Shown here piece after piece: positions 9,048 to 16,491 of a stretch of 64,000 nucleotides of DNA. A program made the translations under genes and the position numbers. Within the stretch, counting starts at the first letter, position 1. Each line of letters opens with the position of its first letter. The notes under the pieces are model-generated. The model was not told the origin of the DNA. It was given only the letters and a program-made list of their open reading frames with translations, and did not search any database. The DNA lies in NCBI RefSeq assembly GCF_007970665.1, contig NZ_CP042430.1:2480001-2544000 (forward strand), read 5' to 3'. The DNA is from Baekduia soli. Its GTDB lineage: Bacteria; Actinomycetota; Thermoleophilia; Solirubrobacterales; Solirubrobacteraceae.

Positions 9048-9524
9048 TCAGGCGGCGCCCGCCTGGGCCACGAGCGGGGCGGTGCGGTAGGGGATCTGGC
9101 GGCTCAGCGCGATGTAGCTCGTCGAGCGCCGGATGGCGTTGTTGGACAACAGCTGGTTGACGATGGCCTGCAGGTGCTCGGTGTCGCGCGCGACGATCCG
9201 GCACAGCAGATCGCTCGGTCCGCTGGTCGCGGTGGCCTCCAGGACCTCCGGGGTCGCGCCGAGGACGGTGATCGCCTCCGTCAGCCGCCCCTGGGCGATC
9301 TGCAGGAAGACGAACGCGAGCACGGGGTAGCCGAGCCGTGCCGGGTCCACGTCGGGCCCGAAGCCGCGCACCACCCCGCGCCCCTCGAGCTTGGCCAGGC
9401 GGGCCTGCACCGTGCCGCGGGCGACGCCGAGCCGGCGCGCCGCCTCCATGAGCCCCAGGCGCGGCTCGTCGTCCAGCAGGGCGATGAGACGGGCGTCCAG
9501 GGCATCGATCGAGCTGGTCGACAT
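9048..9524 (-). CDS. Lrp/AsnC family transcriptional regulator
   Basis: 158 residues. N-terminal winged HTH: 'LDARLIALLDDEPRLGLMEAA' (split across helices 1-2), 'RRLGVARGTVQARLAKLEGRGVV'. C-terminal RAM/AsnC_trans_reg effector domain: 'VFLQIAQGRLTEAI', 'SGPSDLLCRIVARDTEHLQA'. Such proteins sense amino acids and often control adjacent genes. It is divergent from the phenylalanine hydroxylase gene, with about 100 bp between starts, so it likely responds to Phe or Tyr and controls that gene; this is inference from position. The start at ATG 9524 gives MSTSSIDALD and is preferred over the upstream start at 9548, which adds only a short unconserved stretch. Confidence 0.88.
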   Translation of the reverse strand: MSTSSIDALDARLIALLDDEPRLGLMEAARRLGVARGTVQARLAKLEGRGVVRGFGPDVDPARLGYPVLAFVFLQIAQGRLTEAITVLGATPEVLEATATSGPSDLLCRIVARDTEHLQAIVNQLLSNNAIRRSTSYIALSRQIPYRTAPLVAQAGAA

Positions 9525-9625
9525 GACCAGAGGATACGGCCGTAGCATGGTCGGTATTGGGCAGAATGGCAGCTTCTGCTGCGCGCTCTTGCCAACCGAC
9601 GACCGGGGTGGTGTCCTGGGTGGCC

Positions 9626-10522
9626 ATGTTCGAAGAGGGCCAGCTCTACTCGCCGGTGACGCGCGACGGCGACGGCACGGTCGAGGTCCACCTCGGTGAG
9701 GACCACCCCGGCTTCCACGACGCCGTCTACCGCGCCCCGCGCAACGCGATCGCCGAGGTGGCGATGGCCTGGGCGCCGGGCCGGCCGCTGCCCGACATCG
9801 CCTACACCGAGGCCGAGGACGGGATCTGGCGCGTCGTCTCGCGCGAGCTGCACGACCGCCACGAGCGCTACGCCTGCCGGGAGTACCTCGAGGTCAAGGC
9901 GGCGCTCGGCCTGCCCGAGGACCGCGTGCCCCAGCTGCGCGAGGTGACCGTCGGCCTGGAGGCGCTGTCGGGCTTCACCTACCGCCCGGCGCCGGGCCTG
10001 GTCGAGCTGCGGGAGTTCTACGAGGCGCTCGGCGAGGGCGTCTTCCACTCGACCCAGTACGTGCGCCACCCGTCCGAGCCGTTGTACACGCCCGAGCCCG
10101 ACGTCATCCACGAGGTCATCGGCCACGGCAACATGCTGGCCAGCCCGCGCCTCGCGGCGCTCAAGCGCGAGGCCGGCCGCGCCGCCCGGCGGGTGGAGAC
10201 CGCCGAGGCGCTGCAGGCCATCGCCGACGTCTTCTGGTTCACGATGGAGTTCGGCGTGCTGCGCGAGAGCGGCGACCTGCGCGCCTACGGCGCCGGGATC
10301 CTGTCGAGCTACGGCGAGATCGAGGAGTTCCGGCAGATGGAGATCCGCCCGCTGGACTTCGCCGAGATGGCGACGATCGACTACGACATCACGCGCTACC
10401 AGCCCGTCCTGTACTGCGCGGAGTCCCTCGACCATCTCGAGGACGCGGTCGGCGGCTTCTTCGCCGGGGCCGACGACGACACCCCCGCGCGGCTGCGCGC
10501 GACCGCCGGCGCCCTGAAGTAG
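9626..10522 (+). CDS. phhA: Phenylalanine 4-monooxygenase (aromatic amino acid hydroxylase)
   Basis: Non-haem iron, pterin-dependent enzyme that hydroxylates phenylalanine to tyrosine. The three iron ligands are visible: His162 and His167 in 'DVIHEVIGHGNM' and Glu208 in 'FWFTMEFG'. Other conserved parts are 'SGFTYRPAPGL', 'EPLYTPEPD' and 'YGAGILSSYGE'. The 298 residues match the compact bacterial form without the mammalian regulatory and tetramerisation regions. ATG 9626 gives MFEEGQLYSP; upstream alternatives at 9557-9609 add an unconserved extension. It is divergent from an AsnC-type regulator, which suggests induction by aromatic amino acids. A hairpin terminator follows directly. Confidence 0.92.
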   Translation: MFEEGQLYSPVTRDGDGTVEVHLGEDHPGFHDAVYRAPRNAIAEVAMAWAPGRPLPDIAYTEAEDGIWRVVSRELHDRHERYACREYLEVKAALGLPEDRVPQLREVTVGLEALSGFTYRPAPGLVELREFYEALGEGVFHSTQYVRHPSEPLYTPEPDVIHEVIGHGNMLASPRLAALKREAGRAARRVETAEALQAIADVFWFTMEFGVLRESGDLRAYGAGILSSYGEIEEFRQMEIRPLDFAEMATIDYDITRYQPVLYCAESLDHLEDAVGGFFAGADDDTPARLRATAGALK

Positions 10523-10524
10523 CA

Positions 10525-10562
10525 CAGGCCCCCGAGAACCTCTCCGGTGTCCTCGGGGCCTG
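10525..10562 (+). terminator. Hairpin terminator after phhA
   Basis: Arms CAGGCCCCCGAG and CTCGGGGCCTG pair around a 15-base loop, beginning 3 bases after the phhA stop. There is no run of T after the stem, as is common for actinobacterial hairpin terminators. It would also help separate phhA from the opposing tRNA-Leu gene. Confidence 0.6.
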
Positions 10563-10675
10563 TCGCCCTGTCCCGAGGGCGTCACGCGCGCACCGTAGTT
10601 GAGCGCGTTGGCGCTCACCGCTGCACGACGCGTGCACATAGCCCGAACGGGCGGTCGGCGTTCAGACGCCGTTCA

Positions 10676-10758
10676 TACCCGGGGTGGGATTCGAACCCAC
10701 ACGCCCCTACGGACAAAGGATTTTGAGTCCTTCGCGTCTACCGTTCCGCCACCCGGGC
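10676..10758 (-). tRNA. tRNA-Leu (CAA)
   Basis: 83-nt class II tRNA read on the minus strand. The acceptor stem GCCCGGG pairs with CCCGGGU, with discriminator A as expected for Leu. The anticodon loop CUCAAAA carries CAA at its centre, flanked by a GGA/UCC stem, followed by a long variable arm and a GGTTCGAATCC T arm. No CCA is encoded. It lies just downstream of, and on the same strand as, the small membrane protein gene ending at 10773. Confidence 0.95.
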
Positions 10759-10772
10759 CCGCGGCGGTCAGT

Positions 10773-11267
10773 CTAGGCGAGGTGCGGGTGCGCGCCGGGC
10801 CGCGGGGCCCGCGGGACGGGGTTGCGCTCGACCTCGACGTTCCACGCCTGGCCGAAGCCGCGCATCGCGAACGCGATGAGCAGCACCTGGACGGGGATCA
10901 GGATCACGCAGATCGCGCCGAGGGTCGCCGCGTCGATCGACGACGGCGCGAAGCCCGCATGGTCGCGGTCGAACCAGCCCGGCGCGGCGACCGCGCCGAA
11001 GATGGCCAGGATGATCGCCAGCGCCGCGGCGACCGGCAGCACGCCGCGGTTCCACCGGGCAACGTAGACCGCCATCACGAGGTAGACGAGCTCGTAGCCG
11101 ATGAGCACGGCCTTCGTGCCCTGCAGCTGGTCCCAGCCGCCGGCGGTCACCAGCAGCATGAGGACGACGGAGACCAGGAGGAGCGCCAGCACGACCAGCC
11201 GCGTGGCCTTGCTGGCGGCCTTGTCGCGGTTGGGGTGGTCGATGATGACGGTGCTCTCCTCGGCCAT
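10773..11267 (-). CDS. Small four-helix membrane protein, unknown function
   Basis: 164 residues starting MAEESTVIIDHPNRDKAASK, then four hydrophobic segments ('LVVLALLLVSVVLMLLVTA', 'AVLIGYELVYLVMAVYVA', 'VAAALAIILAIFGAVAA', 'LGAICVILIPVQVLLIAFA') and a basic C-terminus. Not recognised as a named family. The reading frame is open further upstream across the tRNA-Leu(TAG) gene to 11516, but that extension is a tRNA antisense and is rejected; ATG 11267 is therefore the start. It is transcribed toward tRNA-Leu(CAA), 14 bp away, so the tRNA may be cotranscribed. Confidence 0.7.
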   Translation of the reverse strand: MAEESTVIIDHPNRDKAASKATRLVVLALLLVSVVLMLLVTAGGWDQLQGTKAVLIGYELVYLVMAVYVARWNRGVLPVAAALAIILAIFGAVAAPGWFDRDHAGFAPSSIDAATLGAICVILIPVQVLLIAFAMRGFGQAWNVEVERNPVPRAPRPGAHPHLA

Positions 11268-11329
11268 CAGCGCGCGACCATACAATCCCGGGCGGGTGCG
11301 CGCGACGATCGGTCGTCGCCGGCCCGCCG

Positions 11330-11412
11330 GCGGGCGTGGCGGAACTGGTAGACGCGCGAGGTTTAGGTCCTCGTGGCCATCGGCTGTGGGGGTTCGAGTC
11401 CCTCCGCCCGCA
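11330..11412 (+). tRNA. tRNA-Leu (TAG)
   Basis: 83-nt class II tRNA. The acceptor stem GCGGGCG pairs with CGCCCGC, discriminator A. The anticodon stem CGAGG/CCUCG encloses UUUAGGU with anticodon UAG. A long variable arm and the GGTTCGAGTCC T arm follow. No CCA is encoded. It is divergent from the small membrane protein gene at 11267. Confidence 0.95.
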
Positions 11413-11500
11413 TGCGGGGTCGTCCTGCGTGAAAGGCCGCAGCACGACGCGGGACCAGCACTGATGCGGCGGGAGGGCCGGCGGCCGAGCATCCGGGGCC

Positions 11501-12237
11501 ATGATCGCGCCATCACCCATCGGACATCCCGCCGGCCGCCGGCGACCCAGGGCGAACATCGGCCGGATCCTGCTGGGCCTCGTGGTGGTCAGCATCGGCG
11601 TGCTGTTCCTGCTCGACAGCGCGGGCGTCCTGCGCGCCGGCGATGCGATCGACCACTGGTGGCCCGTCGCCGTCGTCGTCCTCGGCGCGCTCCAGCTCGC
11701 GCAGCGGCCGGGATCGCTCACCGGCCGCTGCTGCTCATCGTCGCCGGCGGGGTCGCGCTGCTGTTCACGACCGACGCCGTCCACGGGGACGTGTGGGCCT
11801 ACCTCTGGCCGATCGCGGTCATCGCCGCCGGGATCATGGTCCTCGGCCACCGGCGAGGCGCGGGCGCGCTGCCGGCCGGCGTCGCGCGCGATGACACCAT
11901 CGTCGCCACGGGCATCTTCGGCGGCCCGAGCGTCGCCAGCAGCTCCCAGCGGTTCCACAGCGCGTCGCTGACCGCGATCTTCGGCGGCGTCACGCTCGAC
12001 CTCAGGCACGCGACACCGGCTCCGGACGGCGCGACGATCACCGCGACAGCGGCCTTCGGCGGCATCGACATCCTCGTCCCCCGCGGCTGGCGCATCACGA
12101 CGAGCAGCACGCCGCTCTTCGCCGGCGTCGAGGACAAGACGGAGGCCGCAGGCGAGCTCGGCCAGGACGCTCCGCGCCTGCACGTCGACGCGCTCGCGCT
12201 GTTCGGCGGCATCGCGATCAAGCACGACAAGCACTAG
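11501..12237 (+). CDS. LiaF-like / DUF5668 cell-envelope response protein, frameshifted near 11725
   Basis: The N part reads 'NIGRILLGLVVVSIGVLFLL' and 'DHWWPVAVVVLGALQLAQRP', two DUF5668-type helices with their Trp-Pro motif. After a one-base frameshift the protein resumes with 'LLLIVAGGVALLF' and 'WAYLWPIAVIAAGIMVLG'. It ends in a beta-repeat domain ('TAIFGGVTLDLRHA', 'TAAFGGIDILVPRGW', 'ALFGGIAIKHD') typical of LiaF/YvqF C-terminal domains. Restoring one C at about 11725 gives 245 residues, a normal length. Relatives modulate envelope-stress two-component systems in Firmicutes; here no LiaRS pair is adjacent, so the role is inference. ATG 11501 starts MIAPSPIGHPA. Confidence 0.75.
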
Positions 12238-12249
12238 GGACGGCGGCCG

Positions 12250-12381
12250 ATGCGTGTCGAGCACGTCTCCTTCTCCCGCGCCACCGTCGCCGACCAGGCG
12301 GCCATCGAGAGCTACCTGAGGCGGGCGTACCGGCTCGGCGGCGCCTTCGAGCCCGCCGGGCTCACAGCCGGCGCAGCATGA
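12250..12381 (+). CDS. Possible 43-residue small protein
   Basis: A short frame 12 bp after the LiaF-like stop, starting MRVEHVSFSRATVADQAAIE and ending GLTAGAA. It resembles the start of a helical soluble protein, and its 3' end overlaps the end of the convergent acetyltransferase gene. No good ribosome-binding site and no family recognised. It could be a truncated gene end or chance. Confidence 0.25.
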   Translation: MRVEHVSFSRATVADQAAIESYLRRAYRLGGAFEPAGLTAGAA

Positions 12382-12859
12382 GGTGCAGGCCCACGAGGCC
12401 GCGCTCCGGATGGCGAAAGGCCTCCGGGACGGTCGCGAGCACCTCGAAGCCGAGCGCGCGCCACAGCGCCATCGCGGCGGTGTTCGTCTCGACGACCGCG
12501 TTGAACTGCATCGCGCGGTAGCCGGCGTCGGTCGCCCAGGCGATCGCGTGCTCGCCCAGCGCGCGGCCGACCCCGCGCCCCTGGGCCGCCGGGTCGACCA
12601 TGAAGCTCGCGGTCGCCACGTGTGCGCCGTTGCCGCCGCGGTTGGGCCCCATCTTGGCCGAGCCGAGCACGGCGCCGGCGTCGTCGACGGCCACCACCGT
12701 GCGGCCGGGCGGCGCCTCCATCCACAGCGCGCGGCCCGCGTCGGCGTCGAGGTCGGCGTCGTAGGCATAGGTCTCGCCCGCGCGCACGATCGCGGCGAAG
12801 AACGGCCAGATCGCCGCCCAGTCGGCGGGGATGGCCTCGCGGATCCGCATGCCGGCCAT
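12362..12859 (-). CDS. GNAT family N-acetyltransferase
   Basis: About 165 residues, acetyl-CoA-dependent. The opening 'MRIREAIPADWAAIWPFF' and the acetyl-CoA loop 'VDPAAQGRGVGRALGEHAI' (Q/RxxGxG/A) followed by 'NAVVETNTAAMALWRALGF' are standard GNAT motifs A and B. 'AGETYAYDADLD' is typical of the subgroup close to phosphinothricin/YncA-like acetyltransferases. The start could be ATG 12859 or ATG 12850, which differ by three residues. Substrate unknown. It is divergent from the secreted protein gene at 12906. Confidence 0.85.
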   Translation of the reverse strand: MAGMRIREAIPADWAAIWPFFAAIVRAGETYAYDADLDADAGRALWMEAPPGRTVVAVDDAGAVLGSAKMGPNRGGNGAHVATASFMVDPAAQGRGVGRALGEHAIAWATDAGYRAMQFNAVVETNTAAMALWRALGFEVLATVPEAFRHPERGLVGLHLMLRRL

Positions 12860-12905
12860 GGTGGCACGCGCTCCGGTGCGGCCGCCCCTTAGGCTTGCGC
12901 GCGCC

Positions 12906-13334
12906 ATGACCGCCCGCACCCGCCGCCTCGCCGCCTGCGTCCTCGCGGGCCTCGCCGTGGTCGTCCCCGCCGCCTCGGCCAAGGACAGCTTCGTCGCGTT
13001 CCGGACGCCGTCGGGCTCCATCGGCTGCATCTACAGCCTCGTCGGCGGCGTGCGAGCGCTGCGCTGCGACGTGCGCGGCGTCGTCGATCCGCCGGCGCGG
13101 CCCAAGTCCTGCGATCTCGACTACGGCAGCGCGTTCCTGCTCGGGACCACCGGACGGGCCCGGCGCCTGTGCGCCGGGGACACCGCGCTGGACCCCAAGG
13201 CCAACGTGCTGGCCTACGGCCACCAGCGCCGGCTCGGTCCGTTCACGTGCACGTCGCGGCGCACCGGGCTGCGCTGCGCGACGCACGCCGGCCACGGCTT
13301 CGAGCTCTCGCGCCAGGCTCAGCGGCTGTTCTAG
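12906..13334 (+). CDS. Secreted Cys-containing protein (DUF6636-like)
   Basis: 142 residues. The signal peptide 'MTARTRRLAACVLAGLAVVV' (cleavage probably after 'AASA') is followed by 'FVAFRTPSGSIGCIYS', a segment seen in small exported actinobacterial proteins of the DUF6636 kind. Six Cys in the mature part could form three disulphides. No enzyme motif is visible. It was assigned from ATG 12906 because the signal peptide begins there. Confidence 0.6.
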   Translation: MTARTRRLAACVLAGLAVVVPAASAKDSFVAFRTPSGSIGCIYSLVGGVRALRCDVRGVVDPPARPKSCDLDYGSAFLLGTTGRARRLCAGDTALDPKANVLAYGHQRRLGPFTCTSRRTGLRCATHAGHGFELSRQAQRLF

Positions 13335-13558
13335 GGCCGGGGCAGCGTGAACCAGGAGGCCGCGCCGGCGCCCGGCGGCAGGCGGCCGAAGATCGCCGGC
13401 GCCGCATCCAGCCGTGCCGGGCCGAGGTCGTGTCCGATGCACCATCCGGGGACCAGGGGATCGGCGCACGCGGTCCCGCTGGGGTCGCGTCCGAGGCCCG
13501 CGACCCACGCGGGTTTGACGTACTCCATGGTCCCCTGGGAGGTTGCTGACGCCAGCAT
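13331..13558 (-). CDS. Hypothetical 75-residue protein, weak
   Basis: A frame of 75 codons opposing the preceding gene. The interior 'MEYVKPAWVAGLGRD' and 'GWCIGHDLGPARLDAAPAIF' has plausible amino-acid composition and two Cys. No family is recognised and no clear ribosome-binding site is seen. It fills the gap between the secreted protein and the response regulator; it may be a real exported or truncated protein or chance. Confidence 0.3.
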   Translation of the reverse strand: MLASATSQGTMEYVKPAWVAGLGRDPSGTACADPLVPGWCIGHDLGPARLDAAPAIFGRLPPGAGAASWFTLPRP

Positions 13559-13650
13559 CGCGGGGAGCGCTGGACCATTGGGGCCGCTGGGGATGCCGGA
13601 TCGTTCATGACGTGCCGCCTGATGCTCTACCGTCGCGTCGTGTGTCCGAG

Positions 13651-14271
13651 ATGAGTCGCAGGATCGTGGTGGTCGAAGACCATCCCACGGTTCGGGAGGG
13701 CCTGTGCCTGGTCCTCGAACGGGAGGGGTACGCGGTCGTGGGCCGCGCCGGGACGGCCGAGGAGGGCCACGCCGCGATCGTCGGATCCGACCCTGACCTC
13801 GCGCTCATCGACGTCCAGCTGCCCGACGGCAGCGGCATCGAGCTGACCCGGAGGCTGCTGCGCCGCGACAACCGCCTGGGCGTGCTCCTCTACACGGGCA
13901 GCGACGACGGCGACCTGCTCGAGCACGCGCTCGAGAGCGGGGCCCGCGGGTGCACGCACAAGGCCTCGGCGCCGGAGACGACCCTGAAGGCGGTGCGAGC
14001 CGTGGCCGCGGGCGGCACGTTCATCGATCCGAGCATCCGCGAGCGGCTGATGCTGCGCGCGACGCCGCCCCAGCGCGTGCTCACCGTGCGTGAGCGCGAG
14101 GTCCTCAGCCGCCTGGCCGAGGGCCAGTCGATCGACGACATCGCGGCGGAGCTGGTGCTGTCGGTCGAGACCATCCGCACCCACGTCCGCAACGCGATGG
14201 GCAAGCTCAGCACGCGCACCCGCGCGCACGCGATCGTCGTCGCGCTGCGCCGGGGCGAGCTCGAGCTCTAG
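13651..14271 (+). CDS. LuxR/NarL-family response regulator
   Basis: 206 residues. Receiver domain: acidic pair Glu9-Asp10 in 'VVVEDHPTVREG', phospho-acceptor Asp54 in 'LALIDVQLPDGSG', Thr in 'LLYTGSDD' and Lys in 'CTHKASAPE'. C-terminal LuxR HTH (about residues 140-200): 'LTVREREVLSRLAEGQSIDD' then 'ETIRTHVRNAMGKLSTRTRA'. It will bind DNA on phosphorylation. No sensor kinase is adjacent, so the partner is an orphan elsewhere. ATG 13651 is used; GTG 13642 would add three residues. Confidence 0.92.
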   Translation: MSRRIVVVEDHPTVREGLCLVLEREGYAVVGRAGTAEEGHAAIVGSDPDLALIDVQLPDGSGIELTRRLLRRDNRLGVLLYTGSDDGDLLEHALESGARGCTHKASAPETTLKAVRAVAAGGTFIDPSIRERLMLRATPPQRVLTVREREVLSRLAEGQSIDDIAAELVLSVETIRTHVRNAMGKLSTRTRAHAIVVALRRGELEL

Positions 14272-14292
14272 GACGGCGTGGCCGACGGTGGG

Positions 14293-14727
14293 TCAGCCGC
14301 CGCCGACGGCCTCGGTGACCCAGCCACGGCCCTGGCAGGTGGCGCAGACCGCGGTGCCGACGAGGCCGGTGCCGTCGCAGTCGGGGCAGACGTCCTGCCC
14401 GGTGCCGGTCGTGCCCGGCGGGGCCTCGTCGCCGGGGGCGGTGTCCGGTGGCTGGGGAGGCTGGTCGCTCACGGGTGTGGGTGTTCCCGCGAGGCGCTCG
14501 CCGGACACGCCGCCGGCCACGGGCCGGCGCTGCTCGAGACGCTGCTTGAGCACCCGGCGGCGGCGGTGGTAGGCCTCCACGTCGGAGACGGGCAGCAGGC
14601 GACGCGACCCGCAGCAGCTGCAGGTCGGCGTCACGAGCTCGTGCGACACCGAGTGCGCCCCGCACATCAGGCACGCCACCCGTCCGGTCCCCGGGTGCTG
14701 CGGGTGCTGCGGGGGCTGCCACGTCAT
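14293..14727 (-). CDS. Double zinc-ribbon protein with a DnaJ-like CxxCxGxG repeat
   Basis: 144 residues from ATG 14727. An N-terminal zinc ribbon ('CLMCGAHSVSHELVTPTCSC' and the following CG) is joined to a basic helix ('YHRRRRVLKQRLEQRR'). A Pro-rich linker leads to a C-terminal pair 'CPDCDGTGLVG...CATCQGRGW', the pattern of DnaJ cysteine-rich repeats. It may be a small metal-binding or RNA/protein-binding adaptor. No enzymatic signature. It is convergent with the response regulator gene, 22 bp apart. Confidence 0.6.
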   Translation of the reverse strand: MTWQPPQHPQHPGTGRVACLMCGAHSVSHELVTPTCSCCGSRRLLPVSDVEAYHRRRRVLKQRLEQRRPVAGGVSGERLAGTPTPVSDQPPQPPDTAPGDEAPPGTTGTGQDVCPDCDGTGLVGTAVCATCQGRGWVTEAVGGG

Positions 14728-15034
14728 GCGACGGCCCCGCACGGGATCGCCGTCGCAGCCATTGCTGAGGATCGGTTCACCATTCTGTCCCGCGAACCGT
14801 AGCGCGTCGTGGGACGGGATCGGTCGTGTCCTGACCAGGACGCGGGCGCAGCACCGTGCTCGTCGTGGTGTCGGTGAGGCGGGTTCAGGCGCTGGTCGTC
14901 GGCATCGCCGCGAGCATGGCTGGCATCGACGCCGAGCAATCCGGACGCGTTCGCCGGGGGCGGGCCACGGCCGCCATCGGCGAGACGTCGGACACCGCAG
15001 GACCAGCGTCCGCCGGTCCGGGTACGTCCGGACC

Positions 15035-15247
15035 ATGCCCCAGTCCGCCGAGTACGACCCTCAGGATCTCACCGTCCGCGTCGACCGCGCCCTCGACGAG
15101 GCCGCCGTCCTCGCCGAGGGGCCGCCGCGCCCGGAGCGACCCGACGTCGACGTCGCGGCCCGGCGCGCTCGCCTGGCGTTCGGGTCGCTGCGGCGCGCCA
15201 CGCGGTCGCGCCCTGGGTCGCCCGCCGGGTCGCGCCGCGACTACTAG
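15035..15247 (+). CDS. Small 70-residue hypothetical protein
   Basis: Starts MPQSAEYDPQDLTVRVDRAL, with an acidic helical first half ('EAAVLAEGPPRPERPDVDVA') and a strongly basic Arg-rich end. No family recognised. Its position between the zinc-ribbon gene and tRNA-Trp gives no functional clue. Coding is plausible because the composition is balanced, but a ribosome-binding site is not obvious. Confidence 0.4.
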   Translation: MPQSAEYDPQDLTVRVDRALDEAAVLAEGPPRPERPDVDVAARRARLAFGSLRRATRSRPGSPAGSRRDY

Positions 15248-15343
15248 CTCCCACGTCAGCGGTCGCGCGGCACCGCCCGCGGCAGCCGCTCGAAGCGTGG
15301 ACCGAGGACACGAACGTCTCCGGGGACGCGCGGGGGACCGGAG

Positions 15344-15414
15344 CGGGGGACCGAGGAATCGAACCTCGAGTTACGGTTTTGGAGACCGTCGTGTTACCAC
15401 TACACCAGTCCCCC
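15344..15414 (-). tRNA. tRNA-Trp (CCA)
   Basis: 71 nt on the minus strand. The acceptor stem GGGGGAC pairs with GTCCCCC, discriminator G as expected for Trp. The anticodon stem ACGGT/ACCGT encloses CTCCAAA with anticodon CCA. The T arm GAGGTTCGATTCCTC is regular. Confidence 0.95.
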
Positions 15415-15462
15415 AGCGGCCGATCATTGTAAGCCGCCGGGCCGCGCGGTGGGCGCGCGGGG

Positions 15463-15822
15463 TCAGGCGAGGCCGGCCGCGCGCCGGATCTTCGCCGCCG
15501 CGGCGTCGGGGTCGTCGAGCGTGATCGCCAGGCGGTCCCAGTCGCCGCCCTCGGTGTCGATGACGAGTGCGGGGGAGCCGGCGTAGAGGGCGGCGAACGT
15601 GCGCCCGCCGCCGCGTGGGCGGAAGCGGCCGAAGGCCAGGCGGTGCGGGATGCCCGTCCCGCCGACGCGCAGGCCGAGGTCGAGGTCCCACCCGTCGGCG
15701 ACGACGTCGACCGACCGCACCGAGGTCAGCGGCACCGACACCTGCCGGGCCAGCGCCATGACGGCCTGGCGCCCGTTGAACCGTACGACGACGTCGCCGC
15801 CGGTGACCTCGATGTCCGACAT
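15463..15822 (-). CDS. Conserved hypothetical protein, probable PH-like fold
   Basis: 119 residues from ATG 15822 (MSDIEVTGGDVVVRFNGRQA). Alternating strands and the central 'IPHRLAFGRFRPRGGGRTF' followed by 'LVIDTEGGDWDRLAITLDDP' and a final helix suggest a small bacterial PH-like domain, but this is only a fold impression. A TTG start at 15903 would repeat 'MSDIEL' and is less likely. No partner gene is obvious; it lies just downstream of a region divergent to the LAFTG surface protein gene. Confidence 0.5.
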   Translation of the reverse strand: MSDIEVTGGDVVVRFNGRQAVMALARQVSVPLTSVRSVDVVADGWDLDLGLRVGGTGIPHRLAFGRFRPRGGGRTFAALYAGSPALVIDTEGGDWDRLAITLDDPDAAAAKIRRAAGLA

Positions 15823-15999
15823 GGGGCGCATCGTCGCAGAGGCGCGCCGAGGCGCCGCCGTGCGGAAGTCCAGGCTGGGATCAGCGAGTTCAATGTCAGA
15901 CAACGGACACCCTGGTCGGATGGGGTCCCTAAGGGGGTTGCGCGAGGTTATGGTCGGCGATGGTCAGGAATAACGAGGAACGGACTCGGAAGAAGGGTT

Positions 16000-16491
16000 A
16001 TGACACGGTTGTCGCGTCACACCATCGTGGTGCTCATCACCGCCGTCGTCGCCTCTGTCGGCGGCATGGGCCTGGCGGTCGTCGCCTTCGGCCAGTCCAG
16101 CGACGGCTCGGGGTCCGACGCCCCGCTCAGCGGCTACACGACGACCACCCCTGCCACCACGCCGACGTCGGGCTACACGACGACCACACCGGCCTCGGGC
16201 TACACGGTCCCGACGGTCACGACGCCGTCGGCGGGCGGCAACGCTCCCTCGACGAGCACCGGCGCCTCGGGGCCGACCACGACGACGGGACGCGCCACGC
16301 ACGCCAACGGTCATCGGGGCACGCCGACAGGCACCCACGCGGTCCCGGTCAAGGCGACGCGGCCGGGCCCGACCCACCTGGCCTTCACCGGCGGCGAGCC
16401 GATCCTGGCCGGCGCGGCGGGCGTCGCGCTCATGCTCGCGGGCCTGGCGCTCCAGTGGCGCCGGCGCCGGGGCTCCCGGCTGGCGGCGTAG
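16000..16491 (+). CDS. Sortase-anchored surface protein with an LAFTG sorting signal
   Basis: 163 residues. A signal peptide/TM ('HTIVVLITAVVASVGGMGLA') is followed by a Thr/Pro/Ser/Gly-rich low-complexity stalk containing repeated 'SGYTTTTPA'-like units. The C-terminus is 'LAFTGGEPILAGAAG', a hydrophobic helix and 'QWRRRRGSR'. This is a cell-wall sorting signal of the LAxTG kind cut by class E sortases. ATG 16000 has 'agaaggg' just upstream. The product is likely a short cell-wall-anchored, probably glycosylated, stalk. The sortase gene lies directly downstream on the other strand, with the two 3' ends overlapping by 62 bp. Confidence 0.75.
   Translation: MTRLSRHTIVVLITAVVASVGGMGLAVVAFGQSSDGSGSDAPLSGYTTTTPATTPTSGYTTTTPASGYTVPTVTTPSAGGNAPSTSTGASGPTTTTGRATHANGHRGTPTGTHAVPVKATRPGPTHLAFTGGEPILAGAAGVALMLAGLALQWRRRRGSRLAA

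Noticed and set aside
10773-11516. Longer form of the small membrane protein
   Set aside because: The extension crosses tRNA-Leu(TAG) antisense and has no conserved content; ATG 11267 is the start.
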